Source: Uranotaenia lowii
Taxonomy: Eukaryota > Arthropoda > Insecta > Diptera > Culicidae
DNA length: 64,000 nt
Assembly: GCF_029784155.1 (NCBI RefSeq)
Contig: NC_073693.1
Coordinates: forward strand, 360,110,863-360,174,862
Reading direction: 5' to 3'
Shown: in pieces, positions 21,372-32,593 of the stretch
Layout of the letters: every line of letters begins with the position of its first letter
How positions within the stretch are numbered: the first letter of the stretch is position 1
Position numbers and translations under genes: made by a program
Notes under the pieces: generated by a model
Told to the model about the DNA's origin: nothing
Databases searched by the model: none
The model's input: only the letters and a program-made list of their open reading frames with translations

Positions 21372-24300
21372 ATGCCGGAAGACCAACGATTCGAATTCGT
21401 TAAAAAATGGAAACTCTGCCATATTTGTCTTAATGAACATGGTAGACTCCCGTGTAGATTCCATCGTATACGCTGCGATATCGGTGATTGTCGCGAGCGC
21501 CACCACCCTCTACTCCATCCAACATTTCACTCCGCGGTCGCCATGAATGCACACTTTCCGGTGTCGTCCGATATTATGTTCCGAGTGATTCCGGTGCGTT
21601 TATATTTTGGTAAACTATTCGTGGATACCCTGGCGTTTGTCGACGAAGGAGCATCTGCCACGTTGATAGAACAATCACTTGCAAAGAAACTTGCTTTAGT
21701 TGGAGTAAAAGATAACTTGACAATCAAATGGACGGCAAATGTTTCGCGTGTTGAAAAGGATTCCGTGCAAGCCGATATTAATATTTCTTCAAGAAGTGAT
21801 GGTAGACAATGGCTTCTACGAAGCGTAAGAACAGTATCACAACTTCGTTTACCGATACAAAAATTGGATTTCGACGACCTCAAAGAACAGTATCCATACT
21901 TAAAAGAAATACCAGTTCAGTCTTATCAAGAAGCACGACCTGGTATTCTAATTGGGCTCAACAATATAGATGTTATCGCACCGCTGGAAACCAAACTAGG
22001 AGATATCGGAGATCCGATAGGCGTAAGATCTAAATTAGGCTGGTCGATATATGGGCCAGTTAAAAATACGCGGGCATCAACAGCAGCTACAGAATTCGTG
22101 GGAATACACGTAGAACCGTCTAATCAAGAGATCCACGATTTAATCAAGTTTCAGTATATCGTAGAAGAATCCGCAGTTACAGTGGAAAATGAAACCAAGG
22201 AGAATCAGCGGGCTCGGGAGATTCTCGAACGAACGACAAAGCGCATCGGTGATCGCTTTGAAACAGGATTGATTTGGAACAAATGCGACGTATGGTTTCC
22301 GGAAAGCTACGGTATGGCCGTTAGTCGTATGCAGCAGCTGGAAAAACGACTGACGAAAACTCCAAAGCTGTATAACAACGTCTGCACGCAAATAGAAGAA
22401 TATGTGAAAAAAGGTTATGCACATGTTGCAACTTCTGAAGAACTATCGACGACAGGTGTTCACAAAGCCTGGTACTTACCGTTGAACGTGGTTTTGAACC
22501 CGAAAAAGCCTGGTAAAGTACGCCTAGTTTGGGATGCTGCCGCGAGTGTCAATGGTATTTCGTTGAACTCCCATTTACTGAAAGGACCCGATATGACGGT
22601 ATCTCTGCCCATGGTCATTAGTCGATTTCGCGAGCGACCGGTTGCTTTCGGTGCAGACATACGGGAAATGTACCACCAGATTCGGATAAGAGCGGAGGAT
22701 AAACAGGCACAACGATTTTTGTTCCGAAAAGACTCATCTAAGCCTCCTACGATCTACGTTATGGACGTGGCAACATTCGGTGCGGCATGTTCTCCGTGTT
22801 CGGCACAATTCGTAAAAAATCTAAATGCCAACGAATTTGCTTCGGAATATCCACAGGCGGCGAAGGCGATAATACAAAATCATTACGTCGATGATTATTA
22901 TCATAGCACCGACACTACCGAACAAGCGATCCAGCTGGCTACCGAAGTGCGTCTTATTCACAGCAAGGGCGGTTTCGATATTCGGAACTGGGTGTCCAAC
23001 TCAAAAATCGTCCTAGAAGGAATAGGCGAACCCGACACAGATCATGATATTCACTTCAACCGGAATAAGGAAACGGAAAATGAGCGCGTTTTAGGAATTG
23101 TATGGAATCCACAAGACGATGTATTCTCGTTTTCTACTGCGCACCGTGAAAATGTCCAGTGTTATTTAATCGGTGACTCGCGACCCACAAAGCGCATAGT
23201 TTTAAGCTGCGTCATGGGCTTTTTTGATCCCCTGGGTCTACTTCCCCCTTTTACAGTTCACGGAAGAATCCTGATTCAGGATCTCTGGCGGAGTGGGTGT
23301 GAGTGGGATGAGCTGGTGGACGACGATTCGTTCGCCAAATGGAAAAGGTGGACCAGCGTTCTTTCACAAGTCGAAAAACTCCGCATTGATCGTTGTTACC
23401 TCGGACATCTACGTTCGAATGAAATTAAATCCCTAGAAATACATGTATTTACAGACGCCAGTGAACATGCCTACGGATGTGCCGTTTATTTCCGTGTAAT
23501 ATGGACTGGTGGTGTTAAAGTATCCTTGGTCATGTCCAACGCGAAAGTAGCACCTTTAAAACGCATATCCGTTCCTCGTCTGGAATTAATGGCAGCAGTA
23601 CGCGGTGCCAAGATAATGAAAATAGTCCAGAACAACCACAGCTTGAAAGCTGACCGTTATTTCTTGTGGACCGACTCTCGGACGGTTCTCAGCTGGATAT
23701 CATCTGAAGCACGGAATTATCAACAATTCGTCTCATTCAGAATCGCAGAAATTCAAGAGTTAACGAACATATCAGACTGGCGGTGGGTGCCGAGTAAGCA
23801 GAACATCGCAGATATACTCACCAAGTGGAGCCCTAGTTCCCCGCTAGTGTCAAACAGCCCATGGTTCCGAGGGCCAGACTTCTTGTACGAACCTGAAAAC
23901 CAATGGCCAGAGCAAATGAAACAACCAACTAACATTGCCGAAGAAATCAAACCGTGTTTCGTATTCCACCATGAGCACATTTCTTCAAACACGTTACTTG
24001 ATGCACATAAATATTCTAATTGGAACCGCATCCTGCGAGTCACTGCGACAGTTTACCGTTACGTTTGCAACTTAAAGCGTAGGGTGGTTGGTGAACCAAT
24101 ACGTTGTTCTAAAGCAGAAGGACTACAAGAGAAAATGCTGCTGAAGAAGTTTGACTGTATACTGTGTCCGCTTGATAGTGATGAACTAACCAAAGCTGAG
24201 AGTCTTTTGTGGAAACAAGCTCAACGTGATAGTTTTTATGATAAGCTACGCATTCTATCGCAAGTCTCGGAAGCTAAAAGCAATCGTTTACCAAAATCCA

Positions 24301-25625
24301 GTGCATTGTACAAGCTTACTCCTATGCTAGATAAAGAAGGAATCTTACGCGTAAAAGGTCGCATAGAAAGAGCAGAATATCTGCCCTTTGATAAACGATA
24401 TCCCATTATATTACCTAGACGCCATATTATAACCCTTAGACTTCTATACCAATATCATGTACGTTTTGGTCATGCTAATCGCGAGACTATCTTCAACGAA
24501 GTGATCCAAAAATTTTGCATTCCCGGGCTGCGCACTGCAATACGCCTCGTAGCCAAAGATTGTATGTGGTGCAAAGTTCACCGATGTGTCCCACAAGCAC
24601 CATTGATGTCACCACTGCCAGCACAGCGCGTAACGCCTCAGCTGGGACCATTCCAAGCCGTAGGCGTGGACTATCTGGGACCACTAGAAATAACAGTCGG
24701 GCGTCGCACGGAAAAAAGATGGGTTGCAGTCTTTACGTGTCTGTCAGTAAGGGCAATTCATTTAGAACTAGTTTACAGTCTGTCAACCCCGTCGTGCCTT
24801 ATGGCCATACGCAGATTCATCTGCCGACAAGGTTCTCCCGGAGAATTCTTTTCAGACAACGGCACAAATTTTACAGGAGCCTGGAACGAAATACGTAAAA
24901 CGATAAATTACAGCTGTGCAGAAGCATTTGTATCCTCTCAAACAAAATGGCATTTTAATCCCCCGGGAACCCCTCATATGGGGGGTATCTGGGAAAGAAT
25001 GGTCAGGTCGGTTAAGGAATCGATGAAAGCTTTAAATGACGGAAGGAAATTAACAGATGAGATTCTATGGACCACTCTATCTGAGGTGCAAGAGATGATA
25101 AATCTACGTCCGCTTACTTATAAACCTCAAGACGACTCTCACGAGGAAGCCTTAACTCCAAATCATTTCCTGAAAACGGTAAAGAAAGAAGATTTTCAAC
25201 CCAAATCGGAAACTGAGCTTGCGGACGCTCTAAAAAGCATTTTCAAGAGATCGCAATATTTAGCTGATAAGATGTGGCAGCGATGGATTAAAGAATATCT
25301 CCCCACGATAAATCGACGCACGAAGTGGTTTCAAGAGGTTCGAAACATAAAGAAACATGATCTGGTTTTCGTTGTTAATGGCAAAGACCGGAAGCAATGG
25401 GTTCGAGGTGTAGTGGACGAGGTGTTAGAGGGACCGGACGGTACAGCTCGACAGGCTTTGATCCGAACAGCGAGCAGAATAAATCGGCGCAGCGTGGTCA
25501 ATTTAGCTGTGTTGGAGTTAGGTGAAGGAAGTAAAACCGATGAAGCCGAAGGTCTATCGGAGTTACGGGTTGGGGGTGTTGACGCGGCCCACAGTCAAAT
25601 GTCAGATGACAAATCACAGCCTTGA
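21372..25625 (+). CDS. BEL/Pao pol: zinc knuckles, protease, RT, RNase H, integrase
   Basis: A 1,417-codon frame, open from 21,303 and in the same frame as the capsid, so it is the continuation of one polyprotein rather than an independent gene. A CX2CX4HX4C knuckle (CKVCGRTDHRLRFC) lies just upstream and a second Cys/His knuckle at residues 16-28. The protease motif FVDEGASATLI has its Asp at residue 91. RT has ADIREMYHQ (Asp429) and YVDD at 505-508. RNase H has FTDAS (Asp695), LWTDSRTVLSW and NIADILTK. Integrase has HVRFGH and CMWC zinc-binding pairs, then Asp1100 (GVDYLG), Asp1162 (SDNGTNF) and Glu1208 (GIWERMV). All catalytic residues are present. The last 16 codons lie inside the 3' LTR. 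No envelope frame is present. Confidence 0.95.
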   Translation: MPEDQRFEFVKKWKLCHICLNEHGRLPCRFHRIRCDIGDCRERHHPLLHPTFHSAVAMNAHFPVSSDIMFRVIPVRLYFGKLFVDTLAFVDEGASATLIEQSLAKKLALVGVKDNLTIKWTANVSRVEKDSVQADINISSRSDGRQWLLRSVRTVSQLRLPIQKLDFDDLKEQYPYLKEIPVQSYQEARPGILIGLNNIDVIAPLETKLGDIGDPIGVRSKLGWSIYGPVKNTRASTAATEFVGIHVEPSNQEIHDLIKFQYIVEESAVTVENETKENQRAREILERTTKRIGDRFETGLIWNKCDVWFPESYGMAVSRMQQLEKRLTKTPKLYNNVCTQIEEYVKKGYAHVATSEELSTTGVHKAWYLPLNVVLNPKKPGKVRLVWDAAASVNGISLNSHLLKGPDMTVSLPMVISRFRERPVAFGADIREMYHQIRIRAEDKQAQRFLFRKDSSKPPTIYVMDVATFGAACSPCSAQFVKNLNANEFASEYPQAAKAIIQNHYVDDYYHSTDTTEQAIQLATEVRLIHSKGGFDIRNWVSNSKIVLEGIGEPDTDHDIHFNRNKETENERVLGIVWNPQDDVFSFSTAHRENVQCYLIGDSRPTKRIVLSCVMGFFDPLGLLPPFTVHGRILIQDLWRSGCEWDELVDDDSFAKWKRWTSVLSQVEKLRIDRCYLGHLRSNEIKSLEIHVFTDASEHAYGCAVYFRVIWTGGVKVSLVMSNAKVAPLKRISVPRLELMAAVRGAKIMKIVQNNHSLKADRYFLWTDSRTVLSWISSEARNYQQFVSFRIAEIQELTNISDWRWVPSKQNIADILTKWSPSSPLVSNSPWFRGPDFLYEPENQWPEQMKQPTNIAEEIKPCFVFHHEHISSNTLLDAHKYSNWNRILRVTATVYRYVCNLKRRVVGEPIRCSKAEGLQEKMLLKKFDCILCPLDSDELTKAESLLWKQAQRDSFYDKLRILSQVSEAKSNRLPKSSALYKLTPMLDKEGILRVKGRIERAEYLPFDKRYPIILPRRHIITLRLLYQYHVRFGHANRETIFNEVIQKFCIPGLRTAIRLVAKDCMWCKVHRCVPQAPLMSPLPAQRVTPQLGPFQAVGVDYLGPLEITVGRRTEKRWVAVFTCLSVRAIHLELVYSLSTPSCLMAIRRFICRQGSPGEFFSDNGTNFTGAWNEIRKTINYSCAEAFVSSQTKWHFNPPGTPHMGGIWERMVRSVKESMKALNDGRKLTDEILWTTLSEVQEMINLRPLTYKPQDDSHEEALTPNHFLKTVKKEDFQPKSETELADALKSIFKRSQYLADKMWQRWIKEYLPTINRRTKWFQEVRNIKKHDLVFVVNGKDRKQWVRGVVDEVLEGPDGTARQALIRTASRINRRSVVNLAVLELGEGSKTDEAEGLSELRVGGVDAAHSQMSDDKSQP

Positions 25626-26462
25626 TCGGAAAGGAAATATTCCTAGAGAAAAAGAAGAAGATTAATTTATCAATCCACATGCGTTTAAAGTTTCCGACTT
25701 AGAGTTGAAGAAATTACCGACCAATTCCAGTAAATCTACTTAAGTTTAGTTAGTTCGATAGAAGTTTCGACGGTTAGCTAAAATTGTTAAACTACGGTGT
25801 CACGAATCTTTAATTTATCTCATTGTACGCTACAATACAGGTGGTTTCGGGAAGAAGTCAATCGGGTCAACCCGCATAGGCCTCATTGCGTTTAGTCCGT
25901 TTTAAACGGGAATGTGAGTTTCTAGTATAATTAGCCATAAGGCCACAATTTAACCATCGTTTATGATTCAGATACTTCTCGAAAGTACTCGTGTAAAGTA
26001 CTTCATCAAACCTTACTTCAGTGATTCTCAACCGTAGTATTCGTCATTTGAGATCGTGAGTAACAAGGATATGTTTGCAACAATTCGAGTTAATGGTTAG
26101 TTTTTCACCTATAGGCTAGCTGATTCTGGATCGTTACACTGTACATTATCGTCACCTGTAAAAGAAAACAGAGCTGTGAGTACTTTGAAGAAAACCTGAA
26201 ATGAAATTTAAACTAAATGTACTTACCAATTATCCTACATATTAGGTCGAACTTTAGGCAGTCGCTAACGAAAGGTCGAAGAATTAAGAAACACAAAAAG
26301 CTAAATTTGAAGGAGGAAAGAATTAAACTAAATATTTGTGAGTAGAAACTGAAAACTCTAAAATATCATTGATTAATGATTATAATAAAATTTCAGTTGA
26401 GCTGTTTGAGAACTGCTGCAGAACTTAGGCACGTCTTTTCAAAATTCAAATTTACCGGAATA
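25577..26462 (+). repeat. BEL/Pao 3' LTR
   Basis: The 886-bp partner of the 5' LTR, same ends TGTTGAC...GGAATA, followed directly by the ATTTG duplication. One A is missing in the 'cataaagg' run relative to the 5' LTR, and six substitutions were counted. The pol stop codon (25,623-25,625) lies 47 bp inside it. Confidence 0.95.
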
Positions 26463-26467
26463 ATTTG

Positions 26468-27583
26468 AGTATTTGATATTCAAGAGTTTAACTCATCTAA
26501 CAACTTCGTTAAAGACTGTGAAACAATCTGACTTTCCAAGAAACCAAAAGTTCAATAGTACTGGTTCTTAAAAGCTTATTCAGCTCTGATTTTTGGTTGT
26601 ATAGCATTCTTCTCAGCTGAAAATTTAAGTTCTTTTCGATACTTTCAAAGTCCAGATTATAAGCTGAGTAGAAGGCTATTCAGCCTTTTAATGAGACATA
26701 TAATAAAAAAAAAGTTATAAAAAAAGAATCAAACTTTATGTTACTTTGAAATTTTATACTCATTTATTTTTATTTCAAAGTTATTTTAACCGTGAATGAA
26801 TTTTTATACTTACTTGAAAATTTTGCACGCTTTTGGTAGCTGTTATTTTGAACATTTGTGCAAAATAAACTTGGCATTTTTCCTTTCCAAAGTAGGCAAT
26901 GTTAAAAAATGTAAACATTTCTTTTCATCAAATGATGCATCAACTGTTTCATAAGCAGACCCAGAGAGATTGATGTTGAAGATGTGTGTTATAAGTTTCG
27001 TGTTGATTTTTTGTGACCTTACTTTTTGTTCCAAATTATAGGTTTTTAAAAAAAAGAGTGCTTCCAATTGGTTGATCTTCAAGTTTTATTTCTAAATATT
27101 TCGACTATGAAAATTTGGTGAGCTGTTTTTCTATTGCAGATTAAATGTAAAAGGAAAGTAAGGTTGTTTTTCTTAATTATTTTCTTTTGTACCACTTAAT
27201 GAAAATTTTGATATTTTTAGATTCTTGTGAAACCATTAAGCGCTGTTCCTTAAAATAGGTCTGGAAACAATCGGAAATGCTGCATAATTTTTTGAAAATT
27301 CTCAGTGCAAACGTAAAATTTGGAACTCAGTTGATTTTGCAGAATTAATTGCTTCTGATTGCGGAAGCTAACGGCGAAGCCAGCCGGTTGAAAGATTGCT
27401 CTAGATGCTGTAGGAGCTATCATTGCTTCAGCTGTGACAACTACTCATCAAAAGAAAAAAAACAAGAACTGGAATGTCAACAAGAACATGTGGTTCGGTT
27501 TGTTAGATATGGAGTAAATTTTATAACAAAATTTTTACAATATTTTGAAACCAACCTTTTTGTTTAACTTCATCTATTCAATC
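26468..27583. other. No recognisable gene
   Basis: AT-rich spacer between BEL and the ITmD37E copy. Short frames only (72-79 codons), without domains. Confidence 0.55.
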
Positions 27584-27736
27584 TAAAGGGTGATACGGTC
27601 AAAATTTGGTCAATATCAACTTGACGTATTTCTTTCAATTTTGCATTTAAAAAACCTGATCACCCCTCATTTTGAAGGTGTGTGTGTAGAATGTTGCTCC
27701 TATTTTGATTTTGGAATCCACTCTTCAGTTGTCAAA

Positions 27737-29809
27737 ATGCCGTCCAAGGAAGAAGAGCAGCGTATCAAAATTTTGCTCACGCATCGCGAAAATCCGAGCT
27801 AATCGCGCGCAAAGCTGGCAAAATCGCTAAAAGTTGCCAAATCAACCGTTACAAATGTAATTAAAGTGTTTGGAGAACGTTTGTCGACAGCCAGGAAGTC
27901 TGGATCGGGGAGGAAATCGAAAACCGGAAGCCGCTGAGACGACAAAGAGAGTTGCCGGTAGTTTCAAGCGAAACCCTAACCTCTCTCTCCGCAAATAAGC
28001 AAATAAGCTGGGTGTATCGTCTACAACCGTGCATCGAGCCAAACAACCGAACCGGACTATCGACTTACAAGAAGGTAGTGACTCCAAATCGCGATGATAA
28101 ACAAAATACGACGGCCAAAGCGCGATCCCGGAGGCTGTACACGACGATGCTGACGAAGTTTGACTGCGTGGTAATGGACGACGAAACCTACATCAAAGCC
28201 GACTACAAGCAGCTTCCGGGACAGGAGTTTTATACGGCAAAAGGAAGGGGAAAGGTAGCAGATATTTTCAAGCACATGAAACTGTCAAAGTTCGCGAAGA
28301 AATATCTGGTTTGGCAAGCCATCTGTACCTGTGGCTTGAAAAGCAGCATTTTCATAGCTTCCGGGACTGTCAACCAAGAAATTTACGTGAAAGAGTGTTT
28401 AACCCTCATCCGCATTAGATTTCATTACCCTAATCAGCACTTGTGGTGTCAATTTGACACCATAAGCTCAAATCGTTATAACTTTTGGCGTGTTAGACCG
28501 ATTTAAACAAAACTTACATCAAAAGAAACCTTGTAACGTCAGTAAAATATATTTAGAACATTATATACAGCTAAACTTACAAGTTTTCTCATTATTCAGC
28601 ATGAAAGAAAAAAAATCCGAAAAAACATGCCTCACGAAAACTGCTGTAGTTCATATGTTACACGTCCAAAAAAATATTTGCTTTATGCATATGAAAGCTG
28701 AAGTTAATGCCTACATCATGGAGACAAGAAATATTTTTTTAAATTTTTTTCAATGAAATGGTCACAAAAAGTTTAAAAAAGTGGTCTAATAAACCTACTT
28801 TTCATTCGATTGCTAGTAAATACTGTTTGAGCGATGGTAGAGTTTTGAAAAAAATATGACTACAAAATGTATCAAAATTCCAACATTTTGCTGTCTTTAG
28901 ATTTTTTATGCAACAAAAATTGAATTAACTGGAATTTTTCAAAGTTCACTACTTTGCGCGATTTTTTTACAAATTGAAATTTCATCTGTTTTTGTGGTCC
29001 ACCGTCAGGTTGTACCCGGATTATCAGTGCTTTTACTTTGTTTGGACCAATCAAAAGTATATTCATTGGAAAGCACATTTAATCTACATTCTAGTGAGGT
29101 GCTACAATTCACGCTGTGAGATTTCACAAAAATATGAAAATTATAAACGTAAAATCATTCCTGAATTTCTAGAACAACAAGCACCGCGTCCAGCAAATCG
29201 TGTTTGTTTGCTCTCCGAGTAGGTACGGTGGGTGGTGATTCGGGCAGAGAGCGAAGCCGACAGACGAAATAATGATGCGTGTCGTGACTAGCAAACGAGA
29301 ACTACTGTCAATAGAGTATTTGCAACCGCGAAACGAACTTTTGAATTCATTTAGGGTCCCCGAAGAAATTTTTGTATTTTAAAGCTTCTGAAAGAAGTTA
29401 CAAGCCTTCAAACTTGCAATGGTGTCAAAATGACACCCTAATGCGGATGAGGGTTAAATAAACGTCTGCTGCCTTTCCTGAAAAAACACGGTTGTTCCGT
29501 ACTGTTTTGGCCGGATTTGGCATCTTGCCATTACGTTAAAAAGGCCATGGAGTGGTACGCCGCCAACAACGTGCAGGTGGTTCCCAAGGACAAGAACCCT
29601 CCCAACACGCCAGAGCTCCGCCCAATTGAGAAATACTGGGCTATTGTCAAGCGGAAACTAGAAGACCAAAAAACTGTAAGGACGAGCATCAGTTCAAGGC
29701 AAACTGGCTTTCTGCGGCGAAGAAGGTGGACAAGGTGGCTGTACAAAATCTGATGGCAGTGGTTAAGCGTAAGGCCCGGCAATTCGGATTTGGAAAAGCG
29801 GAAGCCTAA
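27737..29809 (+). pseudogene. ITmD37E transposase, copy A
   Basis: Cut-and-paste transposase of the IS630-Tc1-mariner superfamily, which binds the TIRs through N-terminal helix-turn-helix domains and cleaves with a DDE catalytic domain. The start MPSKEEEQRIKILLTHREN is at 27,737, followed by the HTH region AKLAKSLKVAKSTVTNVIKV. The catalytic first Asp is in VVMDDETY (about 28,171), the second in DLASCHY (about 29,514) and the Glu in RPIEKYW (29,628-29,630), giving 37 intervening residues (DD37E). The stop TAA is at 29,807. The copy is dead: an in-frame stop at 27,799-27,801, frameshifts near 27,910-28,080 and 29,640-29,700, and a 1,051-bp piggyBac-type insertion after the KECL motif. Confidence 0.9.
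28403..29453. mobile_element. piggyBac-type non-autonomous element in a TTAA site
   Basis: 1,051 bp flanked by TTAA duplications (28,399-28,402 and 29,454-29,457), with perfect 16-bp terminal inverted repeats CCCTCATCCGCATTAG. TTAA duplication and ends starting CCC are the hallmarks of piggyBac (established knowledge). Near each end is an extra inverted motif, TGGTGTCAATTTGACACCA at the left and GGTGTCAAAATGACACC at the right, resembling subterminal repeats. The interior has two short frames (28,490-28,756; 28,974-29,222) without domains, so no transposase. The uninterrupted second ITmD37E copy shows the empty site. Confidence 0.85.
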
Positions 29810-29933
29810 CTGAATATTTTTTCTGAATTTTATACTAACTTGAAAAATAAATTTAATTTGATTTTTTAAATTAACGATTTCACCGATTTACACGCGTTTT
29901 CCCTTGACCAAATTTTGACCGTATCACCCTTTA

Positions 29934-32593
29934 GCTCCATTTTTCGAAGCCTTATCAGCCATCATTCGATTTCTTGAGGAAAATCACACAAAATAGGTCT
30001 CCTTTGTTCAAAATGTTCAAGTCCCAATCAGATTTTTGATGGATTATTTACAAAATATAGGGGAATATGGGGTTAAAAAGGGACTATATCTCTGTTTGTT
30101 GAGCGCAATTAGCAACACTGGTTTTTGCTATAAACTCAGCTATCTCCAAGCTGCCACCGTGGCCGATAAAAATTAAGTCTCTCGTGTCGATCATTACTCA
30201 TCATATTTAGAAGCAGGATTTCTACACGTTGTGTAAAACACTAAAAAGTAATTTGTAAAATATATATTTCATTTCCACTTGCCAACTAATGAATTTATAG
30301 TTTTAGAGAATTTTGCTTACTAATATTGTATTCTGTTCGTGAATTAAATAAAATCAGAAAGGATATTATGTAAGTTAGAACATAACATGTAAGTTATAAC
30401 AATAAAAAATAATTACAGCTTTGAGCTTTATTCTACCAGGAAAAACGGAGTTATTTGCTGAAGGATTCCGAAACTGATTCTCACGAACACTGTTCGTAAG
30501 CTCGTGCGGCGTCTAAAAGTTTGTCAAATTGATTCTGCGGGAAGTTTTACTCATGGTAAGATTTTTTTCACTGATTTTGTTCGTGTAGGAGGAATGCTAT
30601 TGAATATATTTGCAGTTTATTTATACAATCGTCAAAATTGTTTCAGCCACAATGGATTGGAAAGTTGGCGTAATGTAACATGTAAAAGAATTTCAAAGGT
30701 ACATAGCTGTTTTCCGAACTTTTTGTCTATTTACAACTTTATACTTTGCAATTTTATAAAAGCTGAATTCAACTTTATACTGGGTTTTGAGAATATAAAT
30801 TCACACATCCCACAACATATTTTTTTTCAAATTTTAAGCATTTTTTCACTGTATTTAAGGTAAGTCTGCATCTCGGTTCAATTTTCTAAAAAAAATAATT
30901 TATTGCTTGCTATAGTTTTCTAGAACATTCATAAAAGATACAAATTAAAGTTTTGTAAATTTTATTTCGATCTTTATCTCAAAGATCCAAATTAAAATTT
31001 GATAGTTTCCGGATAATCATTTAAGACCAGACGCATAATCACCGAAAAAACAGGCTTTATCGAATGGAAAACTTCTTTCCTTTGAAAACAAATCCATTCT
31101 CTTTCACTCCGTCGCAAAAGTTTTCCAGCAATAATCGCGGCTGTGAAGTGTGCGTGAAGATAAAAGAACTTACTGAAGTGTAGACACCGAGATTCTCCCA
31201 TCCAACCAATCCATTCACGTGTCCACCATTAAGCTTTTGTTCTGTCTGCCGTTTGATGATGGAGGCACACGTGAATGCTGCGCCTCGTGATTTTTCTGTT
31301 CGATTCAAGATTTGAGTATAGGCATAACTTTTATTCCACTTTTTTTTTTCAAACTAAACTTCGATATCGTCTGGGTTTGTATCCGGCACATAATTTATGT
31401 AGAATCTTTCCACACCGGCCGCCGAAATTTATCTCTAAGCCAAAAATCGCAAATGTTCATCGGAAATTTTCCACAAAAACCCCAGCCAAAGTTGATCTTC
31501 TGCAGCCAACGCAAGACATACCAACTTGAGATGAGATGAGAGAGAAAAAACACACCATCGGTATCGAACTTTGTTCGGAAGGTAAATTTCGGTCGGACAA
31601 ATAACAAATAACTGGAAGAACTTTTTCGTTACCTATTGTATTACAGCAGCAGATCGTGCACTCGTGCATAAGAGAGCAACCGGATGCTGTTGATAAGTTA
31701 CAGAAATTCTCAGCAGCTGCTGCTTGCTGGTCAACTTCCGTTTGGGGCAGCGGGGAGATGGAAGAAAATCTGGGGGCGTCGAAATAATAGCATTCGGAGC
31801 TGTTGGGTAAAAATCGAACTGGGAACTTTTTGAGCCGTCTTGAAAATTACGTGCCCAGAATAGTGAGCTCAGGTGCGATTTTTGAGTTTCAGCAGCATCA
31901 ACAGCAGACCAAACAAAAAACAGAAGACTTGGTTTCGGTCGCCTTTTTTGGACCAAACAAACTTGCAAGATTCGTTAGCCATCATGTCATGCCATGTCGT
32001 GTCTGTCTGTCTCGAACGTGAGGCTGCTTCCACTAAGGACAAGCTTCTCCGGGGGTAAACTTTTTACGATGCTATAGTGCAATACCAGGAACCGCCCACG
32101 TTGACTTTGTGGGCGTATCAACATGCTCTCAACCGTCCTACCCACCTAAGTACCGAATGGAAGCTTTCGCGCTCTCTGGAGCCACTCCTGAAGCTGATGA
32201 ATAATGAATCTCGCCGTGGAAAACAGTTTATAAAGTTAAATTTGCGGGTAAGTAAGTGTGTATGTGCGCGGGAATGTTAACGACCAAACAGTGGTTGTTC
32301 AGTTAAAGTTTTTCTACCGAAATATCTTCGAGGAGATTATATCCCTTTATGATGAACAGTAGAAAAACAATTGCGATCAATGATCAGTGATTTTGTTAAG
32401 ATATTAACCCAACCAAAGTTGATAGCTGTTCTAACAACGGATTCCAAAAAGCTTACTAAGCTCGATAAAAAACCTTTAATCATTCTTCTTTGAACTAATA
32501 AAGTTTAAAAGTTTGCACTCAAAACAGGATATGTGAAAATTCAGGATCTGTAAACCGATAAATTGTCGGATCTAAAATACCTTCTGAAATAAT
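29934..32593. other. No recognisable gene (2.7 kb)
   Basis: AT-rich sequence with short overlapping frames. The longest (+ 30,504-30,863; - 31,633-31,968) have no recognisable domain. 31.0-32.3 kb is less AT-rich and looks like unique host non-coding DNA. A 15-bp string CTCTCTGGAGCCACT at about 32,172 recurs at about 47,657. Confidence 0.5.

Larger units (their letters stand above)
18864..26462 (+). mobile_element. BEL/Pao LTR retrotransposon, nearly complete
   Basis: A 7,599-bp element with LTRs of 887 and 886 bp, flanked by an exact 5-bp target duplication ATTTG (18,859-18,863 and 26,463-26,467). By eye the LTRs differ by six substitutions and one single-base indel (about 0.7%), so the insertion is recent. 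The internal part encodes gag (PHD finger, coiled coil, capsid, zinc knuckles) and pol in the order protease, RT, RNase H, integrase, the BEL/Pao order. Only 41 bp separate the 5' LTR from the gag ATG, and no obvious primer-binding site is visible. A G-rich tract (gggttggggg) precedes the 3' LTR. Gag has a frameshift and a stop, so this copy cannot make the full polyprotein unless it recodes. Confidence 0.97.
27586..29931 (+). mobile_element. ITmD37E (DD37E Tc1/mariner) copy A, interrupted
   Basis: Terminal inverted repeats start AAGGGTGATACGGTCAAAAT and match for about 29 bp up to 'TTTGGTCAA'. TA duplications flank both ends (27,584-27,585; 29,932-29,933). The total is 2,346 bp; removing the 1,051-bp insertion and one TTAA leaves 1,291 bp, the usual size of an autonomous ITm element. 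The element is oriented on +. A second copy on - lies at 51,822-53,087. Confidence 0.92.

Noticed and set aside
28490..29222. Two short frames inside the piggyBac-type element as possible transposase
   Set aside because: At 82-88 codons they have none of the Asp-rich catalytic motifs, so the element is treated as non-autonomous.
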